From the NCBI GenBank assembly GCA_963769585.1, contig CAVYMJ010000006.1, positions 930,001 through 994,000 on the forward strand: a DNA stretch of 64,000 nt, written 5' to 3'. Of the stretch, positions 18,094 to 25,775 are shown in pieces. Every line of letters starts with the position of its first letter. Within the stretch, counting starts at the first letter, position 1. Position numbers and translations under genes: made by a program. The notes under the pieces are model-generated. The model was not told the DNA's origin. It did no database searches and worked only from the letters and a program-made list of their open reading frames with translations. Source of the stretch: SSC3 sp963769585 (GTDB lineage Bacteria; Actinomycetota; Actinomycetes; Propionibacteriales; Nocardioidaceae).

Positions 18094-18129
18094 GCGGATG
18101 AATCCCACGGTCCCGTGGGATTCATCCGC
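18094..18129 (+). repeat. 17-bp perfect inverted repeat with 2-nt loop
   Basis: GCGGATGAATCCCACGG (18094-18110) is the exact reverse complement of 18113-18129, with only TC between. A third, direct partial copy (GCGGATGAATC) lies at 18156-18166. It is 26 nt past the M4 protease stop. It could terminate transcription without a T-tract, bind a protein, or be a small dispersed palindromic element. Confidence 0.75.
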
Positions 18130-18221
18130 CTCCCCGATGTCACGACGTGAGGGAAGCGGATGAATCGCGAGGGAAGTACGTCGAGCCCGGGCGTGTCGGT
18201 GCCCTGAGGTTGGATCTAGGC

Positions 18222-18668
18222 ATGAAGCAGCAGATCGCTCCGAACCTCAGCATCGTCACCCTAGGCGTGACCGACCTCGACCGCTCGATCCGCTTCTACT
18301 CCGACCTGGGGTGGGAGCAGCGTGGCGACCGGGCTCAGGGAATCGTCTGGTTCAAGACAGCGGCCACCTGGCTCGGCCTCTTCCCGTACGACGAGTTGGC
18401 CGCTGACGCCGCCCTCGAGGCGCCACCTGCGGGCTCCCAACCCAGGTACCGCGGCATCACGCTGGCCATCAACCTGCCCACGGGCGAGGCCGTCGATGCG
18501 GCGTTCGCCTGCGCCGTCGCGGCCGGCGGGGTGACGGTCAAGGCCGCCGCATGGCTGCCGTGGGGCGGCTACGCCGGTTACTTCTCCGATCCCGACGGCC
18601 ATCTGTGGGAGCTCTGCTACAACCCTGGATTCCCCCTCGACGCTGACGGGCGCATCGAGATCCCGTGA
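18222..18668 (+). CDS. VOC superfamily (glyoxalase/dioxygenase fold) protein
   Basis: A 148-residue single VOC module pair: ITVLG-like first strand (LSIVTLGVTDLDRSIRFYSDLGW), a central WFKTAATWLGLF strand, and the closing segment GYAGYFSDPDGHLWELCYNPGF with the usual metal-ligand Glu. Members bind a divalent metal and act on aldehydes, thiols or aromatic substrates, or confer drug binding; the substrate is unknown here. The ATG at 18222 lies 6 nt after TTGGAT, another likely leaderless start. Confidence 0.82.
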   Translation: MKQQIAPNLSIVTLGVTDLDRSIRFYSDLGWEQRGDRAQGIVWFKTAATWLGLFPYDELAADAALEAPPAGSQPRYRGITLAINLPTGEAVDAAFACAVAAGGVTVKAAAWLPWGGYAGYFSDPDGHLWELCYNPGFPLDADGRIEIP

Positions 18669-18672
18669 GCGC

Positions 18673-18969
18673 CTAGAGCAGGCGTGCGACTGCTGCCGTC
18701 AGCGCGGCGACCATCACCACCACGATGAACGGTGATCGCAGCAGCAGGGCGAGGGCAGCCGCACCGAGCCCCAGCAGCCGCGCATCCACCACCAAGTGCT
18801 GGCCGTCAGCGAACACCTGGACGCCGATCAGCGCGGCGAGCAGAGCCACGGGAATCAGGTCGACGATCCGCTCGACCACAGGCTGCTCCAGCGCCCGATG
18901 CGGGACGGAGAGGCCGGCGAGCTTGAGCAGATAGCACGCCAGGCCCGCGCTGAGCACGCCCACCCACAT
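18673..18969 (-). CDS. azlD: AzlD family branched-chain amino acid export subunit
   Basis: A 98-residue, four-span hydrophobic protein of the AzlD family, the small partner of AzlC in branched-chain amino acid (and azaleucine) export. Typical features are the early LLKLAG segment, a R-x-ERIVDLIPVALLAAL helix and a final VVMVAALTAAVARLL helix. Its ATG overlaps the azlC stop by one base (TGATG), so the two subunits are co-translated. A GTG one codon upstream is an alternative start. Confidence 0.85.
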   Translation of the reverse strand: MWVGVLSAGLACYLLKLAGLSVPHRALEQPVVERIVDLIPVALLAALIGVQVFADGQHLVVDARLLGLGAAALALLLRSPFIVVVMVAALTAAVARLL

Positions 18970-19655
18970 CACGGCTTGACCCGGGTGAGTACGCCGAAGA
19001 GCAGAGCGACCCCGGCCGCAGCCAGGATCGGTACGCCGGCAGCGGTGAGGGGAACCAGCCCCAGTGCCAGCGCGACCGACAAGGCGGCGACGAGCTGGTT
19101 ACGCCGAGTGCCTAGCCGGGGCCACACCAGGGCCAGGAACGCCCCACCCACGGCCGCGTCGAGCCCAAAGTCCCGCGGGTCGCCCAGCGACTCGCCCGCG
19201 ACCGCCCCGCCCAGCGTCGCCAGGTTCCACAGTGCGAAGACCGCGAGCCCCGTGCTCAAGAAGCCCGCGCGGGCAGCAGCCGTGCCCTCTCGGTTGACGG
19301 CCATGGCAGTGGACTCGTCGGTCACCAGGTGGGCAGCGCCGACCCGCCGCAGCCCATGCCAGTCGAGCAGGGGAGCGAGCTTGAGCCCGTACAGGGTGTT
19401 CCGGGTGCCCAGCAGCATCGCGGTCAACGCTCCCGACAGTGGGGCACCCCCGGCGGCCACCACGCCCACCAGCGCGAACTGCGAGGCTCCGGTGAACACC
19501 AGCAGCGACAGAGCACAGGTCTGCCAGACATCGAGGCCGGCCGCCACGGAGATGGCCCCGAACGAGATCCCGTACGCACCAGTCGCGACGCCCACGGCGA
19601 GCCCGTCGCGGATGATCCGCGCACGGTGCTCGGATTCGAGTTCGAGGGGCGTCAC
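18969..19655 (-). CDS. azlC: AzlC family branched-chain amino acid permease subunit
   Basis: The large AzlCD subunit (about 228 residues, seven or eight membrane spans). Family motifs are GLAVGVATGAYGISFGAISVAAGLDVWQ, FTGASQFALVGVV and LLGTRNTLYGLKLAPLL. The frame is open to 19865, but homology begins just after GTG 19655, giving the normal family length. With AzlD it should export branched-chain amino acids such as valine and leucine. No regulator is adjacent, and no clear ribosome binding site supports the start. Confidence 0.87.
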   Translation of the reverse strand: MTPLELESEHRARIIRDGLAVGVATGAYGISFGAISVAAGLDVWQTCALSLLVFTGASQFALVGVVAAGGAPLSGALTAMLLGTRNTLYGLKLAPLLDWHGLRRVGAAHLVTDESTAMAVNREGTAAARAGFLSTGLAVFALWNLATLGGAVAGESLGDPRDFGLDAAVGGAFLALVWPRLGTRRNQLVAALSVALALGLVPLTAAGVPILAAAGVALLFGVLTRVKP

Positions 19656-19687
19656 TGGGAAAACGTAACGCCTGCGCGCAACCGGAT

Positions 19688-19909
19688 TTACGGTCGCTGT
19701 CGGCGCCGGCCGATGGCCGCTGCGTGCGGCTGATCGAAGTCGTGCAGGAACAAGGCGACGGCCAGCGCGCCCATCGTCAGGCCCAGCGTTGCCATCACGC
19801 TGGTGGACAGAGCGACTGACGTCGAGAGCCATGCGCCGAGTCCGACGAAGACGAGCAGGCCGCACAGCCAGACGATGAGGCGGTACTTCGCGGGGACCGG
19901 TCCGAACAC
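19688..19909 (-). CDS. Small two-TM membrane protein
   Basis: A 73-residue protein with two hydrophobic helices (about residues 10-29 and 36-55), a short HDFDQPHAAA segment and an Arg-rich tail. The GTG at 19909 has a clear GGAGG 6 nt upstream, which supports real translation. It lies 32 nt before azlC on the same strand, so it may be transcribed with azlCD. The layout resembles small actinobacterial DUF2530-type proteins, but that link is not certain and the function is unknown. Confidence 0.6.
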   Translation of the reverse strand: MFGPVPAKYRLIVWLCGLLVFVGLGAWLSTSVALSTSVMATLGLTMGALAVALFLHDFDQPHAAAIGRRRQRP

Positions 19910-20003
19910 CTCAAGCCTCCTGTCTGCTCACACTCGGTTCTTACCCAGTAGGACGCACCGGGCAGCTGAATAGTTGCCAATCTGGCGACGTCGAAACTCA
20001 CGA

Positions 20004-20009
20004 TACGTT
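20004..20009 (+). promoter_or_regulatory. -10 hexamer TACGTT, leaderless start
   Basis: TACGTT ends 7 nt before the ATG at 20017 in the divergent gap between 19909 and 20017. No ribosome binding site is present. Confidence 0.5.
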
Positions 20010-20016
20010 TCCAGGT

Positions 20017-21009
20017 ATGCGCGTACTCGTCACCGGAGGCACCGGGTTCATCGGCGGCTGGACCGCTCACACGCTTGCGGAAGCTGGCCACCAGGTGCGC
20101 TTCCTGGTCAGGGACCCAGCCCGCCTGCGCTCAGGGGCGGGTGCGCTGGGTGTCGACACCTCGGACCACCGGGTGGGTGACATCACCGATCGCGACTCGG
20201 TCGCTGCCGCGCTGGGGGGCTGCGACGCCGTGGTCCATGCGGCTGCTGTGGTCGGGATGGATCCGAGCCAGGCAGCAACCATGATCGCGACCAACCTTGC
20301 CGGCGCGGAGAACGTGCTGGGCCAGGCTGTCGACCTGGGGCTCGACCCGGTGATCTACGTGTCCAGTACGGCGGCGCTGTTCCAGCGCAAGCTCCCCGAG
20401 CTCCATGCGGGCCTCCAGGTTGCCGGCGGTGCTGACGCTTACGGCCGGTCAAAGGCCGAGGTGGAGACTTTCGCCCGTGGCCTCCAGGCTCGCGGCGCAC
20501 CGCTGGCGATCACCTACCCCGGGATGGTGCTCGGACCTCCGGCCGGAGACCAGTTCGGCGAGGCGGCCGAGGGGGTGGCAGGCGCCGTGCGGCTCCGGGT
20601 GGTCCCTGGACGGAAGGCCGCATGGACCCTCGTCGACGTACGCGACCTCGGGTCTGTGCACGCCGCGCTGCTCCAGCCCGGCCACGGGGCGCGGCGCTAC
20701 ATGGTCGGCGGCCAGCGACTGGGCGTCCGTGAGCTCGCCACCCAGCTGAGCGCCGCCAGCGGCCGGCGGCTGCGGGTGCTCCCCGTGCCGGATGGGCTGT
20801 TGCGAGGCGCCGGCCGGCTGGCCGACCGTACCCGTCGGTTCATGCCGAAGTCCGCCGAGCAGCTCACCGAGGCGGGCATGCAGTACTACACCGAGTTCGC
20901 ACCGGCCGACGTCGCCCCGAGCGAGCGTGAGCTGGGGGTGGTCTACCGCCCGACGCTGGAGACACTCACCGACACCGTCCGCGCACTGCGAGCCGCTGGT
21001 CGTCTGTAG
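20017..21009 (+). CDS. NAD(P)-dependent epimerase/dehydratase (extended SDR)
   Basis: A 330-residue extended short-chain dehydrogenase. The Rossmann motif is VLVTGGTGFIGGW, followed by a conserved Asp-containing strand, VHAAAVVGMDP, the YVSSTAALF strand and the catalytic pair Y142-G-R-S-K146. The C-terminal substrate domain ends with a linker typical of dihydroflavonol-reductase- or 3-beta-HSD-like actinobacterial proteins. The substrate cannot be told. It is transcribed divergently from the small membrane protein and azlCD. Confidence 0.88.
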   Translation: MRVLVTGGTGFIGGWTAHTLAEAGHQVRFLVRDPARLRSGAGALGVDTSDHRVGDITDRDSVAAALGGCDAVVHAAAVVGMDPSQAATMIATNLAGAENVLGQAVDLGLDPVIYVSSTAALFQRKLPELHAGLQVAGGADAYGRSKAEVETFARGLQARGAPLAITYPGMVLGPPAGDQFGEAAEGVAGAVRLRVVPGRKAAWTLVDVRDLGSVHAALLQPGHGARRYMVGGQRLGVRELATQLSAASGRRLRVLPVPDGLLRGAGRLADRTRRFMPKSAEQLTEAGMQYYTEFAPADVAPSERELGVVYRPTLETLTDTVRALRAAGRL

Positions 21010-21020
21010 CCGCCGGAGCG

Positions 21021-21575
21021 TCAGAGCGTGGTGTGCAGGCGGATCTGCTTGACGGTCACCGTGCCGTCGCCGTGCAGGTCCAGCTCGCGGTGCGCCCCAT
21101 CGGGTGCGAAGCCGGCCTCGGTCAGGAACCGCCGGCGCGCGTCGTCGGTGCTCGCCAGCCAGACCAAGGCCCGGGTGAACCTGTCCGCCCGCAGCGTGTC
21201 CACGGCGGCGTGGACCAAGCGCGACCCGTGTCCCTCGCCCAGGTGGCCGGGGTCGATGGTCAGCTCACCCACCTCTCCGTCCGCGACCGGGTCGGCGTCG
21301 GGGTCGGGGCTGGGCTGGGTGATCGCGAACCCGCGAACCACCGCGCGGTCCAGGGCTACCAGCACTCGGTTGCGGGCGTCCTGCGGGTTGGTGAGAGACG
21401 TCCGCCACGCAGCGGCGACCTCGTCGGCGTCAAGAGCGGACAGGAGTGGCTCAGGAAGCAGGTCGACGTACTCCGAACGCCAGGCCTGCACCTGCACCTG
21501 AGCGATGCCGGTGGCATCGTCAGCCCAACCGACGCGGACGGAGACATCGGCGGTCGCAGCGTTCATGGCCGACAT
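21021..21575 (-). CDS. GNAT family N-acetyltransferase
   Basis: A 184-residue single-domain acetyltransferase. The acetyl-CoA binding region is visible as VGELTIDPGHLGEGHGSRLVHAAVDTLR, followed by ALVWLASTDDARRRFLTEAGFAPDG. The early part (IAQVQVQAWRSEYVDLLPEPLL) matches GNATs acting on small molecules or protein N-termini; the acceptor is unknown. The start is M at 21575 or 21566, and neither has a good ribosome binding site. It diverges from thyA with a 60-nt gap. Confidence 0.85.
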   Translation of the reverse strand: MSAMNAATADVSVRVGWADDATGIAQVQVQAWRSEYVDLLPEPLLSALDADEVAAAWRTSLTNPQDARNRVLVALDRAVVRGFAITQPSPDPDADPVADGEVGELTIDPGHLGEGHGSRLVHAAVDTLRADRFTRALVWLASTDDARRRFLTEAGFAPDGAHRELDLHGDGTVTVKQIRLHTTL

Positions 21576-21623
21576 TGTCTCGTGCCACCGACGTGGCCGC
21601 CGGGGAGGGTCCCTCTGCGATGT

Positions 21624-21629
21624 TAGGTT
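21624..21629 (+). promoter_or_regulatory. -10 hexamer TAGGTT, leaderless thyA
   Basis: TAGGTT ends 6 nt before the thyA GTG (21636), with no Shine-Dalgarno sequence. The same hexamer stands before dapB. Confidence 0.55.
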
Positions 21630-21635
21630 GGCGCC

Positions 21636-22430
21636 GTGCAGCAGTACCTCGACCTCCTGACCCGCATCCTCGACGAAGGCGTCGAGAAGGCCGACCGCAC
21701 CGGCACCGGCACCAAGAGCGTCTTCGGCCACCAGATGCGGTTCGACCTGTCCTCCGGCTTCCCGCTGGTGACCACCAAGAAGGTGCACACCCGCTCGATC
21801 TTCGCGGAGCTGTTGTGGTTCCTGCGTGGTGACACCAACGTCAAGTGGCTGCAGGACCGCGGAGTAACGATCTGGGATGAGTGGGCCGATCCGTTCGGAG
21901 ACCTCGGACCCGTGTACGGCTACCAGTGGCGCTCGTGGCCCACGCCTGCCGGGGAGCACATCGACCAGATCCGGCAGGTCGTCGAGGCGATTCGCCGCGA
22001 CCCCGACTCGCGGCGACACATCGTCTCGGCCTGGAACGTCGCCGACATCCCCCAGATGGCACTGGCTCCCTGCCACGCGCTCTTCCAGTTCTACGTCGCT
22101 GACGGGCGACTGTCGTGCCAGCTCTACCAGCGCTCCGCCGACGTCTTCCTCGGCGTGCCGTTCAACATCGCGTCGTATGCACTGCTCACGCACATGGTCG
22201 CTCAGGTGACGGGGCTCGCGGTCGGGGACTTCGTGCACACCCTCGGTGACGCGCACCTTTACTCCAACCATCTGGACCAGGCCCGCCTGCAGCTGACCCG
22301 GGAGCCGCGGGCCCTGCCCACGCTCTGGCTCGACCCCTCGGTCACCGAACTCGACGCGTTCGACCTCGAGCACCTCCAGGTGCAGGGCTATGACCCTCAT
22401 CCGCTGATCAAGGCGCCGATCGCAGTATGA
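21636..22430 (+). CDS. thyA: Thymidylate synthase
   Basis: ThyA methylates dUMP to dTMP using methylene-tetrahydrofolate, which it oxidises to dihydrofolate. The 264-residue product has the family blocks RTGTGTKSVFGHQMRFDL, PLVTTKKVH, ELLWFLRGDTN, GPVYGYQWR, the nucleophile C146 in APCHALFQFYV, and the C-terminal YDPHPLIKAPIAV. Its stop overlaps dfrA by 4 nt, coupling it to the enzyme that recycles dihydrofolate. The GTG start looks leaderless. Confidence 0.97.
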   Translation: MQQYLDLLTRILDEGVEKADRTGTGTKSVFGHQMRFDLSSGFPLVTTKKVHTRSIFAELLWFLRGDTNVKWLQDRGVTIWDEWADPFGDLGPVYGYQWRSWPTPAGEHIDQIRQVVEAIRRDPDSRRHIVSAWNVADIPQMALAPCHALFQFYVADGRLSCQLYQRSADVFLGVPFNIASYALLTHMVAQVTGLAVGDFVHTLGDAHLYSNHLDQARLQLTREPRALPTLWLDPSVTELDAFDLEHLQVQGYDPHPLIKAPIAV

Positions 22431-22912
22431 GCGCGGGCTCGACCAAGCGCGTGGTGATGGTTGCCGCGGTCGCGGACAACGGCGTGATCGGCTCCGGCGG
22501 GGACATCCCCTGGAGTAACCCGGAGGACCTCAAGCACTTCCGCAGGGTCACCCTGGACAACACGGTCGTGATGGGCCGCGCGACCTTCGACTCGATCGGC
22601 CATCCGCTTCCCCACCGCACCAACGTCGTAGTCACCCGTCAGCCGGCCTGGTCGCACGAGGGTGTCTTCGTGGCGGGGAGCGTCGAGGACGCGATCGCCC
22701 TGGCTCAGGCGTTCGACGGGGACATCATGGTCATCGGCGGTGGCCAGGTCTACGCCGCTGCTCTGCCCCTGGCCGACAAGCAGATCCTGACCGAGATCCA
22801 CCAGAGTCCGGAAGGCGACACCCACTACCCGCCGTACGACGAGTCCGATTGGCGAGAGACCAAGCGCGAGTCCTACGTCGGCTACGACTTCGTCTGGCTG
22901 GAGCGCGTCTAG
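22427..22912 (+). CDS. dfrA: Dihydrofolate reductase
   Basis: Reduces dihydrofolate made by ThyA back to tetrahydrofolate with NADPH. The 161-residue product has AAVADNGVIGSGGDIPWSNPEDLKHF (active-site loop with Trp and substrate-binding Asp), VVMGRATFDSIG, VVVTRQ and VMVIGGGQVYAAALPLADK. Length and motif order are those of a chromosomal bacterial enzyme. It starts within an ATGA overlap with thyA, an operon conserved in actinobacteria. Confidence 0.95.
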   Translation: MSAGSTKRVVMVAAVADNGVIGSGGDIPWSNPEDLKHFRRVTLDNTVVMGRATFDSIGHPLPHRTNVVVTRQPAWSHEGVFVAGSVEDAIALAQAFDGDIMVIGGGQVYAAALPLADKQILTEIHQSPEGDTHYPPYDESDWRETKRESYVGYDFVWLERV

Positions 22913-22915
22913 TTG

Positions 22916-23186
22916 CTTTGGGGATCGCAGCATGGGTGCACTGGTCGATCACCGATCCGTCATTCGACGTGACCGAGGCCCGGGCACATGCGTCCGCGTT
23001 GACCAATCTTGTTGAGGCTGGGTTCGGAGTCGATCAGGTGTTCGTGGTGTTCGCACTGTTGACCGGTGTCCGCTGCTCGCGCTGGTCGCGCTGGCCGAGA
23101 CGCTCGCAGTCCGGGCCAACGGCATTCGCAAGGTTCTCGCGCTAGCCCCGTTGGTGAAGCCCCGTCACAAACCGAGGGTTGCGTGA
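22916..23186 (+). pseudogene. Possible frameshifted gene remnant
   Basis: A 330-nt gap between dfrA and the next gene reads as two adjacent coding-like pieces in different frames. One contains AAWVHWSITDPSFDVTEARA and continues to VDQVFVVFALLTG. The other contains PLLALVALAETLAVRANGIR and ends in PRHKPRVA before a TGA at 23184. A single indel near 23070 would join them. No family is recognised and no start is visible, so this may be the 3' remnant of a decayed or transferred gene, or chance open frame. Confidence 0.3.
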
Positions 23187-23245
23187 CGCCATCGGGGATC
23201 TGCCGAAGAGGGGACGAGCCGGGTCCCCGCCGAGTTCCGGGTCGC

Positions 23246-23842
23246 TCAGCGCGGCAGCGGGGTCGGGCCGGTCGCGGTCACGAGTCGCTGGGGCACCCAG
23301 TCGTCGACGTGATGGAACCCGTCCTTGAACGGGCCGGCATCGAGCTCGACGGACGCTCTGAGCGAAAGACGATAGAACTTCACGTGGGTGAAGTCCTCGA
23401 ACAAGATGTAGACGGGGTCGGGTGTGCTGTTCGGGCCCTGGAATTGCTGTCCCGTCAGGACGGGCTTGTGGGCTTCGACGAACCGGTCGAAAGTGTCGCC
23501 GATCACGACGCCGAGGTGCTCTAACCCCATCTTGTAGACGCGTTGGTGCACGGGCGGGATGAGTTCGAGGAGCGGGACGAGCTTGCCGTCGAGGACTTCG
23601 AGCGGCTCGGCGGGGACGATCAGGGAGATGGGGCGGCCGTTCCAGACGTTCTCACTGGTGGTGACCGCGTGGCGCTCGAGTCGATTGCGCATGTGTAGGT
23701 ACTGGTCCCACTCCGGAACGCGGACGGCAAGGTGACTGAGCGAGTACGGGCTGATGTCGATCCCCCGATCGAGCAGGCGGTCGCGCTGCTGGGCCGCGAA
23801 CGCGCGATAGTCCCCGATGATGTCGCTCACTGGGTCGGCCAT
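23246..23842 (-). CDS. YecM-like VOC superfamily protein
   Basis: A 198-residue protein resembling the YecM family (PF06185), a vicinal-oxygen-chelate fold group found mostly in proteobacteria. Matching positions are SHLAVRVPEWDQY (first strand and helix), TSENVWNGRPISLI, LELIPPVHQRVYKMGLEHLGVVI and VYILFEDFTHVKFYRLSL near the end. The ATG at 23842 has AGGAG about 7 nt upstream. The function of the family is not established; a metal-dependent enzyme is likely. It sits next to a possible gene remnant, so horizontal acquisition is plausible but unproven. Confidence 0.7.
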   Translation of the reverse strand: MADPVSDIIGDYRAFAAQQRDRLLDRGIDISPYSLSHLAVRVPEWDQYLHMRNRLERHAVTTSENVWNGRPISLIVPAEPLEVLDGKLVPLLELIPPVHQRVYKMGLEHLGVVIGDTFDRFVEAHKPVLTGQQFQGPNSTPDPVYILFEDFTHVKFYRLSLRASVELDAGPFKDGFHHVDDWVPQRLVTATGPTPLPR

Positions 23843-23921
23843 TGCCGTCTCCTCTCGGACGCCATCGTACGACGCGGTGGGCGCCAGACGCGTGGGTTGA
23901 GCACCCTGAGAGGCTGGCGAC

Positions 23922-24842
23922 ATGGACCTTCGCATCTTCACCGAGCCCCAGCAAGGGGCGACCTATGACGACCTGCTCGCCGTCGCCAGCACGGCCGAAG
24001 CACTCGGGTTCGATGCGTTCTTCCGTTCTGACCACTACCTCGGCATGGGTACGCCCGGTCTGCCGGGGCCGACTGATGCGTGGACCACGCTGGCCGGCCT
24101 CGCCCGAGACACCTCCACGATCCGGCTCGGAACCCTCATGACTGCCGCGACGTTCCGGCTGCCCGGTCCGTTGGCGATCACGGTGGCAGGCGTGGACCAG
24201 ATGAGTGGTGGACGGGTCGAGCTCGGGCTCGGGGCCGGTTGGTACCAGGCCGAGCACTCGGCGTACGGCATCCCGTTCCCCGCGATGAGGGAACGCTTTG
24301 ACCGGCTCGAGGAGCAGCTGGAGATCGTCCGAGGACTGTGGCGAGCCGAAGGAGCGTTCGGCCACGACGGGAGGCACTACCAGCTCGTCGACAGCCCCGC
24401 CCTGCCCAAGCCGGTCCAGCAGCCGCACCCACCAATCATCATCGGCGGACAGGGGCCGACCCGGACCCCTCGCCTGGCAGCGGCGTACGCCGACGAGTTC
24501 AACCTGAACTTCCTGGACCTCGACGAGGGTCGGACGCAGTTCTCCCGGGTACGGCGTGCCTGCGAGGCGATCGACCGGGACCCGGACGAGCTGCGCTACT
24601 CGGCCGCACTGGTGGTCTGCGTGGGCGCCGACGAGGCCGAGGTAGAGCGCCGGGCCAAGGCGATCGGTCGCGAGCCGAGCCAGCTCCGCGCCAGCGGGGT
24701 CGCCGGAACCCCGCAGGAGGCGATCGAGAAGATCGGCAGGTACGCCGAGATCGGGGCCTCGCGGGTCTACCTGCAGGTGCTGGACCTTTCGGACCTCGAC
24801 CACCTGCGGCTGATAGCCGAGGAGGTCATGCCGTCCGTGTGA
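23922..24842 (+). CDS. LLM class F420-dependent oxidoreductase
   Basis: A 306-residue luciferase-like TIM-barrel oxidoreductase. Characteristic segments are DLRIFTEPQQGATYDDLLAVA, AEALGFDAFFRSDHY, RLGTLMTAATFRLPGPLAI, DQMSGGRVELGLGAGW and PPIIIGGQGPTRTPRLAA. The close match to the actinobacterial TIGR03560-type subgroup suggests use of coenzyme F420 rather than FMN. The substrate is unknown. AGAGG lies about 9 nt before the ATG. It is divergent from the YecM-like gene. Confidence 0.88.
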   Translation: MDLRIFTEPQQGATYDDLLAVASTAEALGFDAFFRSDHYLGMGTPGLPGPTDAWTTLAGLARDTSTIRLGTLMTAATFRLPGPLAITVAGVDQMSGGRVELGLGAGWYQAEHSAYGIPFPAMRERFDRLEEQLEIVRGLWRAEGAFGHDGRHYQLVDSPALPKPVQQPHPPIIIGGQGPTRTPRLAAAYADEFNLNFLDLDEGRTQFSRVRRACEAIDRDPDELRYSAALVVCVGADEAEVERRAKAIGREPSQLRASGVAGTPQEAIEKIGRYAEIGASRVYLQVLDLSDLDHLRLIAEEVMPSV

Positions 24843-24875
24843 TGCCGGCGAGGGCGACGCTGGGCCAGGAACCGA

Positions 24876-24881
24876 TAACCT
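24876..24881 (+). promoter_or_regulatory. -10 hexamer TAACCT, leaderless dapA
   Basis: TAACCT ends 6 nt before the dapA ATG (24888), and no ribosome binding site is seen. Confidence 0.55.
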
Positions 24882-24887
24882 GACCTC

Positions 24888-25775
24888 ATGACACTTGCCC
24901 CTGCACCCTTCGGGCGGGTCCTCACCGCGATGGTCACTGCGTTCCACGACGACGGGTCTGTCGACCTCGACGGCACAGCCCGGGTCGCGGCGTACCTGGT
25001 CGACAACGGCAACGACGGTCTCGTCGTCTCCGGTACGACGGGTGAGGCCCCGACGACCACGACGGCCGAGGACGGCCAGATCCTGCGGGCCGTCATCGAC
25101 GCGGTCGGCGACCGGGCCACAGTGGTGGCCGGGGTGGGGACCAACAACACCGCGCACTCGGTGGAGCTCATCGAGCAGGCGGAGAAGCTCGGGGCGGACG
25201 GGGCACTCCTGGTGACGCCCTACTACAGCAAGCCGACCCAGGAGGGCATCACCGCGCACTTCAAGGCTGTCGCCGGCGCCAGCGCGCTCCCGGTGATGCT
25301 CTACGACATCCCCGGGCGGACCGGGGTCGCCATCTCGATGGACACCTACCGGCGCGTTGCGCAGGACGAGCGGTTCGTGGCCGTGAAGGATGCCGTCGGT
25401 GACCTCTACCGCGGTGTGCAGATCCAACAGGAGACCGGACTGGCGTTCTACTCCGGCGACGACGTGCTGAACCTGGCTTGGCTGACCCACGGTGGCGTGG
25501 GCCTGGTGAGCGTCGTGGCGCATGTCGCCGGGCGGCAGTACGCCGCCCTGGTGGCCGCCGTGGACAGGGGAGACCTCGATGAGGCCTTCGCGATCTACCA
25601 GCGGCTGGTTCCCGTGGTCGACGTGGTGATGAACCGGGTCCAGGGTGCGATGACCGCCAAGGCGGCGATGCAGCTGGCCGGCGTGCTGCCGAACCGCAAC
25701 GTCCGTCTGCCGCTCGTGCCTGCCCCGGACGACGTGGTCGCGGACCTTCGCGTAGAGCTCGACAGGCTCGCATGA
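24888..25775 (+). CDS. dapA: 4-hydroxy-tetrahydrodipicolinate synthase
   Basis: DapA condenses pyruvate with aspartate semialdehyde, the first committed step to lysine and meso-diaminopimelate. The 295-residue TIM barrel shows FGRVLTAMVTAFHDDGSVD, VVSGTTGEAPTTT, ALLVTPYYSKPTQEGI, MLYDIPGRTG and the Schiff-base lysine K167 in FVAVKDAVGD. Its stop overlaps the rnj start (ATGA), the dapA-rnj pairing also found in mycobacteria. Confidence 0.96.
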   Translation: MTLAPAPFGRVLTAMVTAFHDDGSVDLDGTARVAAYLVDNGNDGLVVSGTTGEAPTTTTAEDGQILRAVIDAVGDRATVVAGVGTNNTAHSVELIEQAEKLGADGALLVTPYYSKPTQEGITAHFKAVAGASALPVMLYDIPGRTGVAISMDTYRRVAQDERFVAVKDAVGDLYRGVQIQQETGLAFYSGDDVLNLAWLTHGGVGLVSVVAHVAGRQYAALVAAVDRGDLDEAFAIYQRLVPVVDVVMNRVQGAMTAKAAMQLAGVLPNRNVRLPLVPAPDDVVADLRVELDRLA

